Source: JAJDFU01 sp964595955 (GTDB taxonomy: Bacteria; Bacteroidota; Bacteroidia; Chitinophagales; Saprospiraceae). Taken from it: a stretch of 64,000 nt of DNA. The notes beneath the pieces were generated by a model, which was given only the letters and a program-made list of their open reading frames with translations, was not told the origin of the DNA and made no database searches. Positions 34,017 through 42,614 of the stretch are shown here, piece by piece. A program made the position numbers and the translations under genes. The stretch's first letter is position 1. Each line of letters begins with the position of its first letter. Location: assembly GCA_964595955.1 (NCBI GenBank), contig CAZQSF010000006.1, positions 1 to 64,000 on the forward strand. The letters are read 5' to 3'.

Positions 34017-34937
34017 ATGGCAATTTTGCGACTGGAAGAGGTGATGAAGACGTACGGAAAGCAGGTGGCTGTCAACAGCGTGAGTTTTGCCGTGCCGGAG
34101 GGTGCCATTTTCGGCCTGCTGGGGCCCAACGGCGCCGGTAAGACCTCTTTGATTCGCATTATCACCACCATCACCAAGGCCGATTCCGGTCAGGTGTACT
34201 TCGATGGAGAGCGGCTCGGCATCCGGCATCCGGCCCGCATCGGGTACATGCCCGAAGAGCGCGGTCTGTACAAGAAAATGCACGTCGGAGAGCACCTCAA
34301 ATACCTGGCCCGCCTCAAGGGGCTTTCGCGCCAGCAGGCCGACGAACAGATCAATTATTGGTTCGAGAAGTTCGGCATCCTGGATTGGTATGAGAAAAAA
34401 GTGGAAGAGCTCTCCAAAGGGATGCAGCAAAAGATCCAGTTCATCTCCACCGTCATTCACAATCCCCGCCTGTTGATCCTGGACGAACCCTTCTCCGGCC
34501 TGGACCCCATCAATACCAATCTCATCAAGCAGGAGATCCGGCAGCTCAACGAACGAGGGACCAGCATCATCTTTTCCACGCATCGCATGGAGCAGGTGGA
34601 AGAGATGTGCGAAGATATCGTACTCATCAACAAGGGGGAGAACGTGCTGCAGGGCCGGGTGCGAGCCCTGAAGGAGCAGTTCAAGGAAAACCGCTTTCGG
34701 GTAGAATACGAGGGGGAGCTGCCCGAGGGCCTGCTGGACATTGCTCAGTTGGAGGAGCAGCACAACGGGCAGGTGGTCTTTCGGCTCCAGGCCGATCATT
34801 CGCCCAACGAACTGCTTCGCCACCTCCTGGACAAAGGGCTCGTGATCCACGGGTTCAACGAGCTGTTGCCCACCCTCAACGAAATATTCATCAAACAAGT
34901 GAACGAGTCCTCGGCAGCGAAACTGCCGGAGGCCTAA
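34017..34937 (+). CDS. ABC transporter ATP-binding protein (NatA-like)
   Basis: 306 aa. Complete nucleotide-binding domain: Walker A GPNGAGKTSL, signature LSKGMQQK, Walker B LLILDEPFSGLD and H-loop STHRME. A C-terminal accessory domain (about 225-300) of the kind found in exporters of the NatA/CcmA group follows. It powers the membrane protein encoded 9 bp downstream. Related pairs export sodium, drugs or peptides; the substrate here is unknown. Confidence 0.92.
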   Translation: MAILRLEEVMKTYGKQVAVNSVSFAVPEGAIFGLLGPNGAGKTSLIRIITTITKADSGQVYFDGERLGIRHPARIGYMPEERGLYKKMHVGEHLKYLARLKGLSRQQADEQINYWFEKFGILDWYEKKVEELSKGMQQKIQFISTVIHNPRLLILDEPFSGLDPINTNLIKQEIRQLNERGTSIIFSTHRMEQVEEMCEDIVLINKGENVLQGRVRALKEQFKENRFRVEYEGELPEGLLDIAQLEEQHNGQVVFRLQADHSPNELLRHLLDKGLVIHGFNELLPTLNEIFIKQVNESSAAKLPEA

Positions 34938-34946
34938 GCAACGGCT

Positions 34947-36269
34947 ATGGAGAAACTCTGGCTCATCATCAAACGCGAATACATCACTCGGGTGCGGCGG
35001 CGGTCCTTCATTCTGGCGACGCTGCTCACGCCCCTGGGGCTCGCCGTGTTTTTAGTGGTGGCCAGCCTGATCTTCCAATACCAGAGCGACGACGTGCAGC
35101 GCATTGCCGTCATCGATCAGGGCGACGTCCTCAACCGGGCCATACCCGATGAGGAAAACCTGATCTTCCAGTTCGTCGATACCGACCTGGAAAGCCTGAA
35201 AGCGGTCTTTGACACCACTCGCTACGACGGCATCCTGGAGATTCCACCCATCGACAACCTGCTCTCTACCCGGCATACGGTGTTCTACTACTCGGACCGG
35301 GTACCCAGCCTGGAGGTGGAGAGCCTCATTCGCTCCCGCCTGGCCGAACGCATACGCGACTACAAGATCGATGCGCTGGCCCTGGAGCGCAGAGAACTGG
35401 ATGCGCTCAATCCGAAAGTGGACCTGCAACCGCGCACCATTTCCGAGGCCGACGCGAGCATCAGCACCCTCAGTAGTGCGATCGGAGCCGGCATCGGCTT
35501 TCTGATGGGCATGATCATGTATATGACGGTATTCATCTACGGCACGATGGTGCTGCGCTCGGTCATGGAGGAAAAAACCAGCCGGATCGTAGAAGTAATG
35601 ATCTCTTCGGTTCGGCCTTTTCAACTCATGCTGGGCAAGATTATCGGCGTGGGAGCTGTGGGCCTGACACAGGTGGCCATCTGGGCGGTGCTTATTCCCC
35701 TGGTCGTCACCATCGTGACCCTGCTCTTTGGGTTCGATTCGGCATCGCTGCAAAGCCAGACCCCGCAGGCAGCGGCCGCCGGCCTGGATCCCGACGATAC
35801 CCAGGCAAAGATCGCTCTGGCGATCAGCGAGTTCAGGAACCAGAACTGGGGCGTCATGCTGCTGTTGTTCGTGCTTTACTTTCTGGGGGGGTATTTCCTG
35901 TATTCGTCCCTTTTTGCGGCGGTGGGCTCGGCTATGAGCGACGACCTGGGCGAAGGTCAGGCGCTGACCATTCCCATTTCCATCCCCGTCATCCTCGCAT
36001 TCTACATCATGGTGATGGCCATTCAGTCGCCCGATTCTTCCCTGGCCGTATGGTCGTCCATCTTCCCGCTTTTTTCGCCTATTGTGATGCCCGCGCGCCT
36101 GGCATTCGAGCCTCCCGTCTGGCAGGTGCTGCTTTCGGTGGTGATCCTGTTTCTGGCCGCTGTATTTTTCATCTGGCTGTCCGGGCGCATCTACCGGGTC
36201 GGCATTCTCATGTACGGCAAAAAGGTGACTCTGCGCGAGCTGGCCCGCTGGATGTTCATTAAAGAGTAG
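34947..36269 (+). CDS. ABC-2 type permease (NatB-like)
   Basis: 440 aa. One N-terminal membrane helix (about 22-45), a large extracytoplasmic domain of about 130 residues, then five to six helices, the layout of NatB-like ABC-2 exporters. EEKTSRIVEVMISSVRPFQLMLGKIIGVG (start of the second helix pair) is the family's cytoplasmic gate segment. It starts 9 bp after the ATPase gene; the two form one exporter. Confidence 0.92.
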   Translation: MEKLWLIIKREYITRVRRRSFILATLLTPLGLAVFLVVASLIFQYQSDDVQRIAVIDQGDVLNRAIPDEENLIFQFVDTDLESLKAVFDTTRYDGILEIPPIDNLLSTRHTVFYYSDRVPSLEVESLIRSRLAERIRDYKIDALALERRELDALNPKVDLQPRTISEADASISTLSSAIGAGIGFLMGMIMYMTVFIYGTMVLRSVMEEKTSRIVEVMISSVRPFQLMLGKIIGVGAVGLTQVAIWAVLIPLVVTIVTLLFGFDSASLQSQTPQAAAAGLDPDDTQAKIALAISEFRNQNWGVMLLLFVLYFLGGYFLYSSLFAAVGSAMSDDLGEGQALTIPISIPVILAFYIMVMAIQSPDSSLAVWSSIFPLFSPIVMPARLAFEPPVWQVLLSVVILFLAAVFFIWLSGRIYRVGILMYGKKVTLRELARWMFIKE

Positions 36270-36276
36270 CCGCCGC

Positions 36277-37476
36277 CTAGCTTCTCATCGCCTGGGGCTT
36301 CGGTTGGGCGTCGGGCATTGCGGGGGCCTTGGGCAGTTTGATGCAGAAGGTGGTGCCCTTGCCCTCCTCCGAGGATTTCACGAAGATCTTGCCGTGGTGG
36401 TATTCCTCAATAATGCGTTTGGCCAGGGAGAGGCCGAGGCCCCAGCCGCGTTTTTTCGTGGTGAAACCAGGTTTGAACACCGTCTGGAACTTACCGGCCG
36501 GGATTCCCTTTCCGGTATCCGACAGGTCGAGGCAGGTGAAGTGGTTCTCGTCGTAAATGCGAGCCCGGATGGTGCCCTCGCTGCCCATGGCGTCCAGGGC
36601 ATTGCGCAGCAGGTTTTCGATCACCCAGGCAAACAGCGGGGCATTCATCAGGGCCGGAGCTGCCTGCTCGTCCGGGTCGGGGAAGTCGAAGACGACCTTT
36701 CGGGGCGCCTGGCGCTGCATGTAGGCGCGCGCTTTGTCGAGTTCCCGGCTCACGGATACCGTCTCCAGGGCAGGGAGGGAGCCGATCTTGCTAAAGCGCT
36801 CGGCGATCAGTTCCAACCGCTTGACGTCATTGCCCAATTCGTTGAGAACCTCCTGGACCTCAACATCTTCCGCCCGGCTCTCGCGCAAGTGGTCGATCCA
36901 GGCCACGATGGCGGAAATGGGAGTGCCCAGCTGGTGAGCCGTTTCTTTGGCCATGCCTACCCAAACCCGGTTTTGCTCGGCACGGCGGGCCGATGAAAAG
37001 CCCAGGTAGCCGAGGAAAACGAAGCCGGCGATCAGCAAAAGCTGGATAAAAGGAAAGAAGCGAAGCTGCCGCAAAAGAGTGGATTCCTTGTAGTACACCT
37101 GATAGGCAAAACCCTGAATGGGCTGGAAGCCGCCGGACTGCAGCTTTTCCACCTCTTCGAGGAGAAAGGTTTCGGAGGTGTCCAATCCGTTGGGGAAATT
37201 GGCTGCAAAGTCGATGCCGCCCCGGTCGTTGACCAGAATGACCGGAATGGTCTTGTTGGACTCCAGCACCTGCAGATGCAAGGTGAGATCAGTGAGGTTT
37301 TTCGTGGTGTCGTTGAGCTGCTCCTGGGCCAGCACCCAGCTTTCCACTTTGCGCCGCTCCTCTTGCCCCAGCTTTTGGGCCAGGTAGTTGGTGTAAAAAA
37401 GGGAAATGGCGATGATGAGGGCACCGCCGATGCCCAGGTAGATCTTCCAGCGGTCCTTTTTGGAGTAAATGTCCAT
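36277..37476 (-). CDS. Membrane sensor histidine kinase
   Basis: 399 aa from the ATG at 37476; the longer reading to 37572 lacks sense before the membrane helix. Two membrane segments (about 13-30 and 143-163) enclose a periplasmic loop of about 110 residues. The dimerisation box is the atypical AKETAHQLGTPISAI, in which HQLGTP replaces HExRTP, as in a known Bacteroidota kinase group. The ATPase domain has NLLRNALDA, DTGKGIP and WGLGLSLAKRI. No response regulator is adjacent, so it is an orphan kinase. It is convergent with the ABC permease, 7 bp apart. Confidence 0.9.
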   Translation of the reverse strand: MDIYSKKDRWKIYLGIGGALIIAISLFYTNYLAQKLGQEERRKVESWVLAQEQLNDTTKNLTDLTLHLQVLESNKTIPVILVNDRGGIDFAANFPNGLDTSETFLLEEVEKLQSGGFQPIQGFAYQVYYKESTLLRQLRFFPFIQLLLIAGFVFLGYLGFSSARRAEQNRVWVGMAKETAHQLGTPISAIVAWIDHLRESRAEDVEVQEVLNELGNDVKRLELIAERFSKIGSLPALETVSVSRELDKARAYMQRQAPRKVVFDFPDPDEQAAPALMNAPLFAWVIENLLRNALDAMGSEGTIRARIYDENHFTCLDLSDTGKGIPAGKFQTVFKPGFTTKKRGWGLGLSLAKRIIEEYHHGKIFVKSSEEGKGTTFCIKLPKAPAMPDAQPKPQAMRS

Positions 37477-37616
37477 ACGAAACTTGCCCGGTGGGTTGAA
37501 ATCAAAGGTATAGAAAAAACGGCCCGTGCCGGGGCTGTATTTCCCGTGCCCGGTCTGGGCAGGATCTTCCAAACGCTTTTCGGGCGGATTGGCTACATTT
37601 GATCAAACTCCTCATT

Positions 37617-38498
37617 ATGGTGAATCCATATCCCATTGCCCTCTTACTTGGCATGTTGCTGGCCGGACCGGCCGCACTATTTGGTCAATCGCTCAGCGGC
37701 GAGCAGCGGGCCGTTTTTCAGGTCGTCACCGAATTGTTCGACGCGATGCGGGCCGGCGATTCAGACCGGGCCGCCGCAGTGTTTCATCCACAGGCCCGAT
37801 TGTTTTCAGCTCCTTCGGAGAAACTGGGCCAAACCCGTGCGGCGCCCGCATCCGAATGGGTAGAAGCCATAGGCCGCCCGCGTTCGGAGGTGTGGAACGA
37901 AAAACTCTGGACCCAGGAAGTGCGTATCGATGGCCACCTGGCCACCGTCTGGACGGAATACTCCTTCTTCCTCGACGATCAACTCAAGCACTGCGGGGTC
38001 AATACCTTTCAGCTGGTTCGCGACGGAGGGCCCTGGAAGATCGTTTCCGTAACCGATACCCGCCGGGAGACCGGCTGCTTGCGCTCGAAGGCCGACCAGG
38101 AGGCACAACTCGACCAGTTGCTGAACGACTGGCATCGAGCGGCCGCTCTGGCCGATGAGGATACCTTTTTCGGCCTGATGGAGCCCGAAAGCGTGTACCT
38201 GGGAACCGATGTTCGGGAAAACTGGCGGCGGGACGATCTGCGCAAGTGGTCGGCCGAATATTTCGAGGGGTCGTCTGCCTGGGAGTTCTCGCCCAATCAC
38301 CGCCACTGGTTCTTCTCAGCCGATGGCCAGACGGCCTGGTTTGATGAGGTGCTCGATACCTGGATGGGCCCCTGCCGGGGATCGGGGGTGATGCAGAAGC
38401 AGGCAGACGGCAGCTGGAAACTCATGCATTACAACCTGGCCGTGCTGGTGCCCAATGAGAAAATGGACGAGTACAAGAAACTGATCGGAAAAGGATAG
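37617..38498 (+). CDS. Exported protein with two NTF2-like domains
   Basis: 293 aa. ATG at 37617 opens a signal peptide (cleavage near LFGQS). Two SnoaL/NTF2-like cone domains follow in tandem: one about 28-150 (VVTELFDAMRAGDSDRAAAVFHPQARL... WKIVSVTDTR) and one about 160-290 (LNDWHRAAALADEDTFFGLMEPESVYLGTD... WKLMHYNLAV). The second resembles SnoaL_3 proteins with an N-W-x-x-D-D-L pattern. Such folds bind small hydrophobic ligands or act as enzymes; no catalytic set is certain. Tandem duplication inside one exported chain is a little unusual. Divergent from the sensor kinase. Confidence 0.8.
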   Translation: MVNPYPIALLLGMLLAGPAALFGQSLSGEQRAVFQVVTELFDAMRAGDSDRAAAVFHPQARLFSAPSEKLGQTRAAPASEWVEAIGRPRSEVWNEKLWTQEVRIDGHLATVWTEYSFFLDDQLKHCGVNTFQLVRDGGPWKIVSVTDTRRETGCLRSKADQEAQLDQLLNDWHRAAALADEDTFFGLMEPESVYLGTDVRENWRRDDLRKWSAEYFEGSSAWEFSPNHRHWFFSADGQTAWFDEVLDTWMGPCRGSGVMQKQADGSWKLMHYNLAVLVPNEKMDEYKKLIGKG

Positions 38499-38522
38499 AG
38501 AGGCCTTGCAGGCCGTTCAAGG

Positions 38523-38879
38523 TTACGGGCCCCGATATACCACCGCACTGGTGGGGGTTTCGAAGAGTTCGATGCGGTCCAGCAACGGCAGTTGAGGCTT
38601 GAGTTGATCCCAGATGTACATGGCAATGTGCTCCGCCGTGGGGTTCTCCAGCCCGGGAATATCGTTGAGAATGTAATGGTCCAAGCGCTTTTCCAGGGGC
38701 TTCCAGGCCGATTTGATGTCTCCGAAATCCATGACCCAACCCAGCCTGGAGTCCAGCGCCCCTTTTACCCAGATGCGCACCCGATAGGTGTGGCCGTGCA
38801 TGCGCTTACACTTGTGATCGTCCGGCACATGGGGGAGATAATGAGCGGAGTCGAAGGTGAATTCTTTGAAGATTTCCAT
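38523..38879 (-). CDS. queD: 6-carboxytetrahydropterin synthase
   Basis: 118 aa from the ATG at 38879; an upstream start adds 17 unlikely residues. Zinc ligands His13 (SAHYLP), His28 and His30 (MHGH), and catalytic Cys24 (CKRMHGH) are in place, and the C-terminal PTAEHIAMYIW and ELFETPTSAVVY complete the family pattern. It converts dihydroneopterin triphosphate to 6-carboxytetrahydropterin, the first committed step in queuosine and 7-deazaguanine synthesis. queC and queE are not nearby. Confidence 0.92.
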   Translation of the reverse strand: MEIFKEFTFDSAHYLPHVPDDHKCKRMHGHTYRVRIWVKGALDSRLGWVMDFGDIKSAWKPLEKRLDHYILNDIPGLENPTAEHIAMYIWDQLKPQLPLLDRIELFETPTSAVVYRGP

Positions 38880-39065
38880 ACCAGGCACTTCTGCTGATCG
38901 CAAATATACCGGAAGGCCGCTGAAAAGCATACGGCTCCATGATCTCCTTGTCCAAAGGGGTCATATTTTGCGGCCCCGCATAGCTCGGAGGCATCGTACA
39001 TTTTCCGGTTTTTGGACTAAAATCATTTGTTGGAGCATTCGGCTTTTGTATACTTTGGAAAAAAA

Positions 39066-39497
39066 ATGAACGAACTCAAAGTCAACCACCTGGCCATCCT
39101 GACCTGTGTCGTAGTTATTCAGGTCGTTCTCTTTTTGTGGTACTCCCTTTTCAGCAGTTTCTGGGGCGAGGGCGCCATGATGGGCGGAGGATTCGGCCAA
39201 AACCTGTATCGCCTGGGCCCGATTGTGATCAGCGTGCTTACCAGCATCATCGGAATGTACTCGCTGTCTTGGGTGTTTCGGCGCATGGCCATCGACGATT
39301 GGTTGTCCGGCATGACGGCCGGCCTCATCATCGGCATTGCGTTCAATGTGTTCAGCATCTTCACCATTTACTCGTTTTCCACCGAACCCGTAGCCCTGTC
39401 CTTCATCGACGGAGGGGCCAATATTCTCATTTTCACGATCACGGGCCTTATTCTCGGTGCCTGGACTCAGCCCGACGACCCGCGGACCATGCCGTAA
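39066..39497 (+). CDS. Four-helix membrane protein, DUF1761-like
   Basis: 143 aa from the ATG at 39066. Four membrane helices (about 7-28, 50-70, 80-102, 112-133). The loop FRRMAIDDWLSGMTAGLIIGIAFN is reminiscent of the DUF1761 family, whose members are small membrane proteins of unknown function. A TTTG and a TATACTTTG 19 bp apart (39026-39057) resemble a promoter that would give a nearly leaderless message. Followed after 54 bp by another small membrane protein. Confidence 0.75.
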   Translation: MNELKVNHLAILTCVVVIQVVLFLWYSLFSSFWGEGAMMGGGFGQNLYRLGPIVISVLTSIIGMYSLSWVFRRMAIDDWLSGMTAGLIIGIAFNVFSIFTIYSFSTEPVALSFIDGGANILIFTITGLILGAWTQPDDPRTMP

Positions 39498-39551
39498 GCT
39501 CCGGCATCGAATTGCTTTCGGGAGACCCAATGACCTTTCAACGTTTAGCTT

Positions 39552-39917
39552 ATGCGCGTCAATATCTGGGCGCTTCTACTCGCCCTTCTTTTCGCTCTGT
39601 TTGCGATGGCTCAGCTCAATGATGTCGACCCCTGGGCCTGGGTTTCGCTCTACCTCCTGGTTGCTGCTATTCTGGCGTTTTCAGCCTTCGGCCGCTACCG
39701 CCCATGGGCCGTTTGGGTCGGGCTGGCAGTGATCGTCGGCTGGATGATCTTCCTTTTGCCCGAGTTTGTGAACTGGATTCAAATGGGCATGCCCACCATT
39801 ACCGGCCAGATGAAAGCCACTGCGCCCCACGTGGAATACACCCGGGAGTTTTTGGGTTTGCTTATTGCCGGCCTGGCTTTGGGGTGGGTGGCCTGGCGAA
39901 TGCGGCGAACGGATTAG
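39552..39917 (+). CDS. TMEM220-family membrane protein
   Basis: 121 aa with four predicted helices. AMAQLNDVDPWAWVSLYLLVA near the N-terminus, and a YTREFLGLLI motif before the last helix, fit the TMEM220 (transmembrane family 220) group, found in bacteria and animals with no assigned function. The stop codon overlaps the end of the convergent photolyase gene by 4 bp. Confidence 0.78.
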   Translation: MRVNIWALLLALLFALFAMAQLNDVDPWAWVSLYLLVAAILAFSAFGRYRPWAVWVGLAVIVGWMIFLLPEFVNWIQMGMPTITGQMKATAPHVEYTREFLGLLIAGLALGWVAWRMRRTD

Positions 39918-41437
39918 GAAGGCTGTTCGATCCCGTTCATGGCCCGGTATTCGGCAATGTTCTTGGGCAGGCAGTGCCGTGCCCACAGGGCGGGCAGGCG
40001 TTTCTGCACAGCCGGACTCATGCGAACCGCCCAATAGCGCGCTTTGGCCTGGCGGGTGGCCTCGTCGTAGGCGACCCATGGGCGGGGGTAGTCCTTACCC
40101 AGCTCGCAGTGATAGTACTTCTGATCCAGTGGAGTCATCGCCCAGGGGCGGTAGATGAGCGGGGCGGGAACCCGCGCCAGCTCGGGGATCCATCGGCGGA
40201 CGAAGGCCCCGTCCGGATCGTGCTGCTCGGCCTGGACGATGGGGTTGAAAATGCGCAGGGGGTGATAGCCGGTCAGCCCTGCCTGCATCTGGATTTGACC
40301 GTAGTGAATGCCGGGCTCAAAATCTGTGAACCACTGTGCCAGCTGGTGGGCTACGGGCTGCCAGTCCAGCCAGAGGGGAAACGAAGCCAGGGTGGCCAGC
40401 ATCGCGCGCATGCGAAAATTGATCCAGCCGGTGGCTTTCAGGCATCGGATGCTCGCATCGGCCATCGGGAATCCCGTGCGGCCCGCTGCCCAGGCATCCA
40501 GCCATGGGCCGCTCGTCGTTCGGTCCAGGGCCCGCATACCCCGGTTGATGGGCTCAAATTCGATCTGCCATTCGCTTTCCAGTTTTTGGATGTAATGGCT
40601 TCGCCACCAAAGGCGGGAATGGAAGTTCTCCAGGTTCCATCCGAGGTCGGCATGCCGAAGCAGGTTGGCCGACCGCTGCCAAACTTCGCGCACGCTGAGG
40701 CATCCCCAGGCGATGTAGGGCGAGAGGCGGCTGCAGGATCGCCGGCTGGCCAGGGGTTTGGACAGATGGCGGCTGTATTGATGAGCCCGACTTTCCAAAA
40801 AGCTCTGCAGGTACCTTCGCCCTGCCGTTTCGCCTCCCGGCTGAAATCCGTCCTGGGCCGTGCGAAGCGCCTCGGGCAAGGGCGGACCGGCCAGGGCACT
40901 TTCCAGCCTGGGCCGGGGCTTGGGCGCCCTGGCATTCGCCCAGTCGGGCTGCGCCAGGGGGGAACGCATGTCCTTTTCCCAGCGCTCCTGCCAGCCGTCG
41001 CGGCACCGCAACCCACGGAATACGCCGTCCTGCCGGAATTCCCTCCAAGGTATGCCGTGTTCGGCACACCAGGCCTTTACGGCCAGGTCGCGCTCGTAGG
41101 TGATCTTCAGCCCCGTTTCCTGATGCGACCACAAGCCCGCCAATTCGTATTCTTTACTCAGCTTCTTCAGGGTGGGCAAGACCTCCCCGTTACAGATCCA
41201 CATCGGGAGGCCATGCCGGGCCAGCCGATCCCGGACATCCATGGCCGATTGGTAGGCAAATCGCCAGTGGCGCACGTCCGATTGGGGGACGGCCCGAAGG
41301 CTGGGCTCCATCCAGAAAAGGGTCAGAATGGGCAGGCCGGTTCGAATGGCTTCGGCCAGGGGCTGGTGGTCGTGAAGGCGCAGGTCGCGCTTCAGCCAGA
41401 TCAGTTGTATGTTCTCCTTGCCCATGCTGATAAGCAA
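39914..41437 (-). CDS. Cryptochrome/DNA photolyase family protein
   Basis: 507 aa (an ATG at 41425 is also possible). N-terminal Rossmann-like photolyase domain starts IQLIWLKRDLRLHDHQPL; the C-terminal FAD domain has YSRHLSKPLASRRSCSRLSPYIAWGCLS and TGFPMADASIRCLKATGWINFRMR, the flavin-binding core. Photolyases repair UV-made pyrimidine dimers with blue light; related cryptochromes signal. The sequence does not show the extra four-cysteine cluster of the iron-sulfur bacterial class in an obvious way. The substrate class cannot be told here. Convergent with the TMEM220 gene and divergent from the exonuclease gene, both DNA-repair related. Confidence 0.9.
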   Translation of the reverse strand: MLISMGKENIQLIWLKRDLRLHDHQPLAEAIRTGLPILTLFWMEPSLRAVPQSDVRHWRFAYQSAMDVRDRLARHGLPMWICNGEVLPTLKKLSKEYELAGLWSHQETGLKITYERDLAVKAWCAEHGIPWREFRQDGVFRGLRCRDGWQERWEKDMRSPLAQPDWANARAPKPRPRLESALAGPPLPEALRTAQDGFQPGGETAGRRYLQSFLESRAHQYSRHLSKPLASRRSCSRLSPYIAWGCLSVREVWQRSANLLRHADLGWNLENFHSRLWWRSHYIQKLESEWQIEFEPINRGMRALDRTTSGPWLDAWAAGRTGFPMADASIRCLKATGWINFRMRAMLATLASFPLWLDWQPVAHQLAQWFTDFEPGIHYGQIQMQAGLTGYHPLRIFNPIVQAEQHDPDGAFVRRWIPELARVPAPLIYRPWAMTPLDQKYYHCELGKDYPRPWVAYDEATRQAKARYWAVRMSPAVQKRLPALWARHCLPKNIAEYRAMNGIEQPS

Positions 41438-41539
41438 ACAGCCCCCGCAGAGCCTAGTTCAGCCCAGGGGGGCAACATTCCCCTGCCCACCCTGTTAAAA
41501 GAAGCGATGATGATTTAGCCAATCGCCTTCAATTGGACC

Positions 41540-42547
41540 ATGGATCGAAATCCTCTGCTCGAATTTACCGATCGCGGCATCTACTGCGCCGGAGCCGATG
41601 TGTATATCGACCCCTGGAGGCCGGTAGATCGGGCCCTCATCACCCACGGGCATAGCGACCACAGCCGATGGGGGCACAAGCACTACCTGTGCACCCGGGA
41701 AGCCGAGCCGGTGATCCGCCATCGCTTGCGCGACATACGAACCGAAACGGTGGCCTATGGTGAGGAAAAAACCATCAACGGGTACCGCTTTTCTTTCCAT
41801 CCGGCCGGGCATATTCCGGGTTCGGCTCAGATCCGCGTGGAGCACAAGGGGGAAATCTGGGTCGTGAGCGGCGACTACAAGCTGGAAGACGACGGCCTGA
41901 GCACGCCTTTCGAACCCTTGGCATGCCACAGCTTCATCACCGAGTGCACCTTCGGGCTTCCGGTCTATACGTGGAAGCCTCAGGAAAAGGTATTCGCAGA
42001 GATCAACGACTGGTGGCGGACCAACGCGGCTGCCGGCCGGGTGAGCATCCTCACCGGCTATGCTCTGGGAAAAGCCCAGCGGCTCATCCAGGGCCTGGAT
42101 GCGCAGATAGGCCCCATTTTCACCCATGGGGCCGTGGAAAACACCAATCAGGTGCTGCGCAGGCAAGGCATTGCGCTTCAGGATACCGTTCGGGTGGGGC
42201 AGGAACTCGACAAAGCGGCCTACCGGGGCGGGATCGTCATCGCGCCTCCCTCGGCCCTGGGCTCCTCCTGGGTAAAGAAGTTTGCGCCCTATTCCACGGC
42301 CATGGCCTCCGGCTGGATGAGCCTGCGCGGAACGAGGCGCCGGCGGGCTGCCGATCGCGGATTTGTGCTCAGCGATCACGCCGACTGGGAGGGACTCAAC
42401 AAGGCCGTGGCCGATACGGGAGCCGAACGCATATTCGTTACGCACGGATACACCGACATCTTCCGTCGCTGGCTGCTGGAACAAGGCTACGACGCGCATA
42501 TTGTGAGCACCGAATACCAGGGCGAAACGGCTGAGGAAGAAGAATGA
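41540..42547 (+). CDS. DNA-ligase-associated metallo-beta-lactamase-fold exonuclease
   Basis: 335 aa. Metallo-beta-lactamase/beta-CASP-type fold with metal motif LITHGHSDHSRWG (about 32-45), HPAGHIPGS, and a C-terminal FVLSDHADWEGL. It matches the putative exonuclease family (TIGR04122 type) encoded next to bacterial ATP-dependent ligases. It would trim DNA ends before joining. The ligase gene begins 67 bp downstream, so they are one unit. Confidence 0.9.
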   Translation: MDRNPLLEFTDRGIYCAGADVYIDPWRPVDRALITHGHSDHSRWGHKHYLCTREAEPVIRHRLRDIRTETVAYGEEKTINGYRFSFHPAGHIPGSAQIRVEHKGEIWVVSGDYKLEDDGLSTPFEPLACHSFITECTFGLPVYTWKPQEKVFAEINDWWRTNAAAGRVSILTGYALGKAQRLIQGLDAQIGPIFTHGAVENTNQVLRRQGIALQDTVRVGQELDKAAYRGGIVIAPPSALGSSWVKKFAPYSTAMASGWMSLRGTRRRRAADRGFVLSDHADWEGLNKAVADTGAERIFVTHGYTDIFRRWLLEQGYDAHIVSTEYQGETAEEEE

Positions 42548-42614
42548 GAACCGGGCGAAAAGCGCCGGGAAGGGCGGTTCGCCCCGACTGGCAGGCCAGA
42601 ACTTGAATTTGCAC

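Noticed and set aside
38502..38514. GGCCT/AGGCC hairpin between the NTF2-like gene and queD
   Set aside because: Only five pairs with a 3-nt loop and no T run; too weak to call a terminator.
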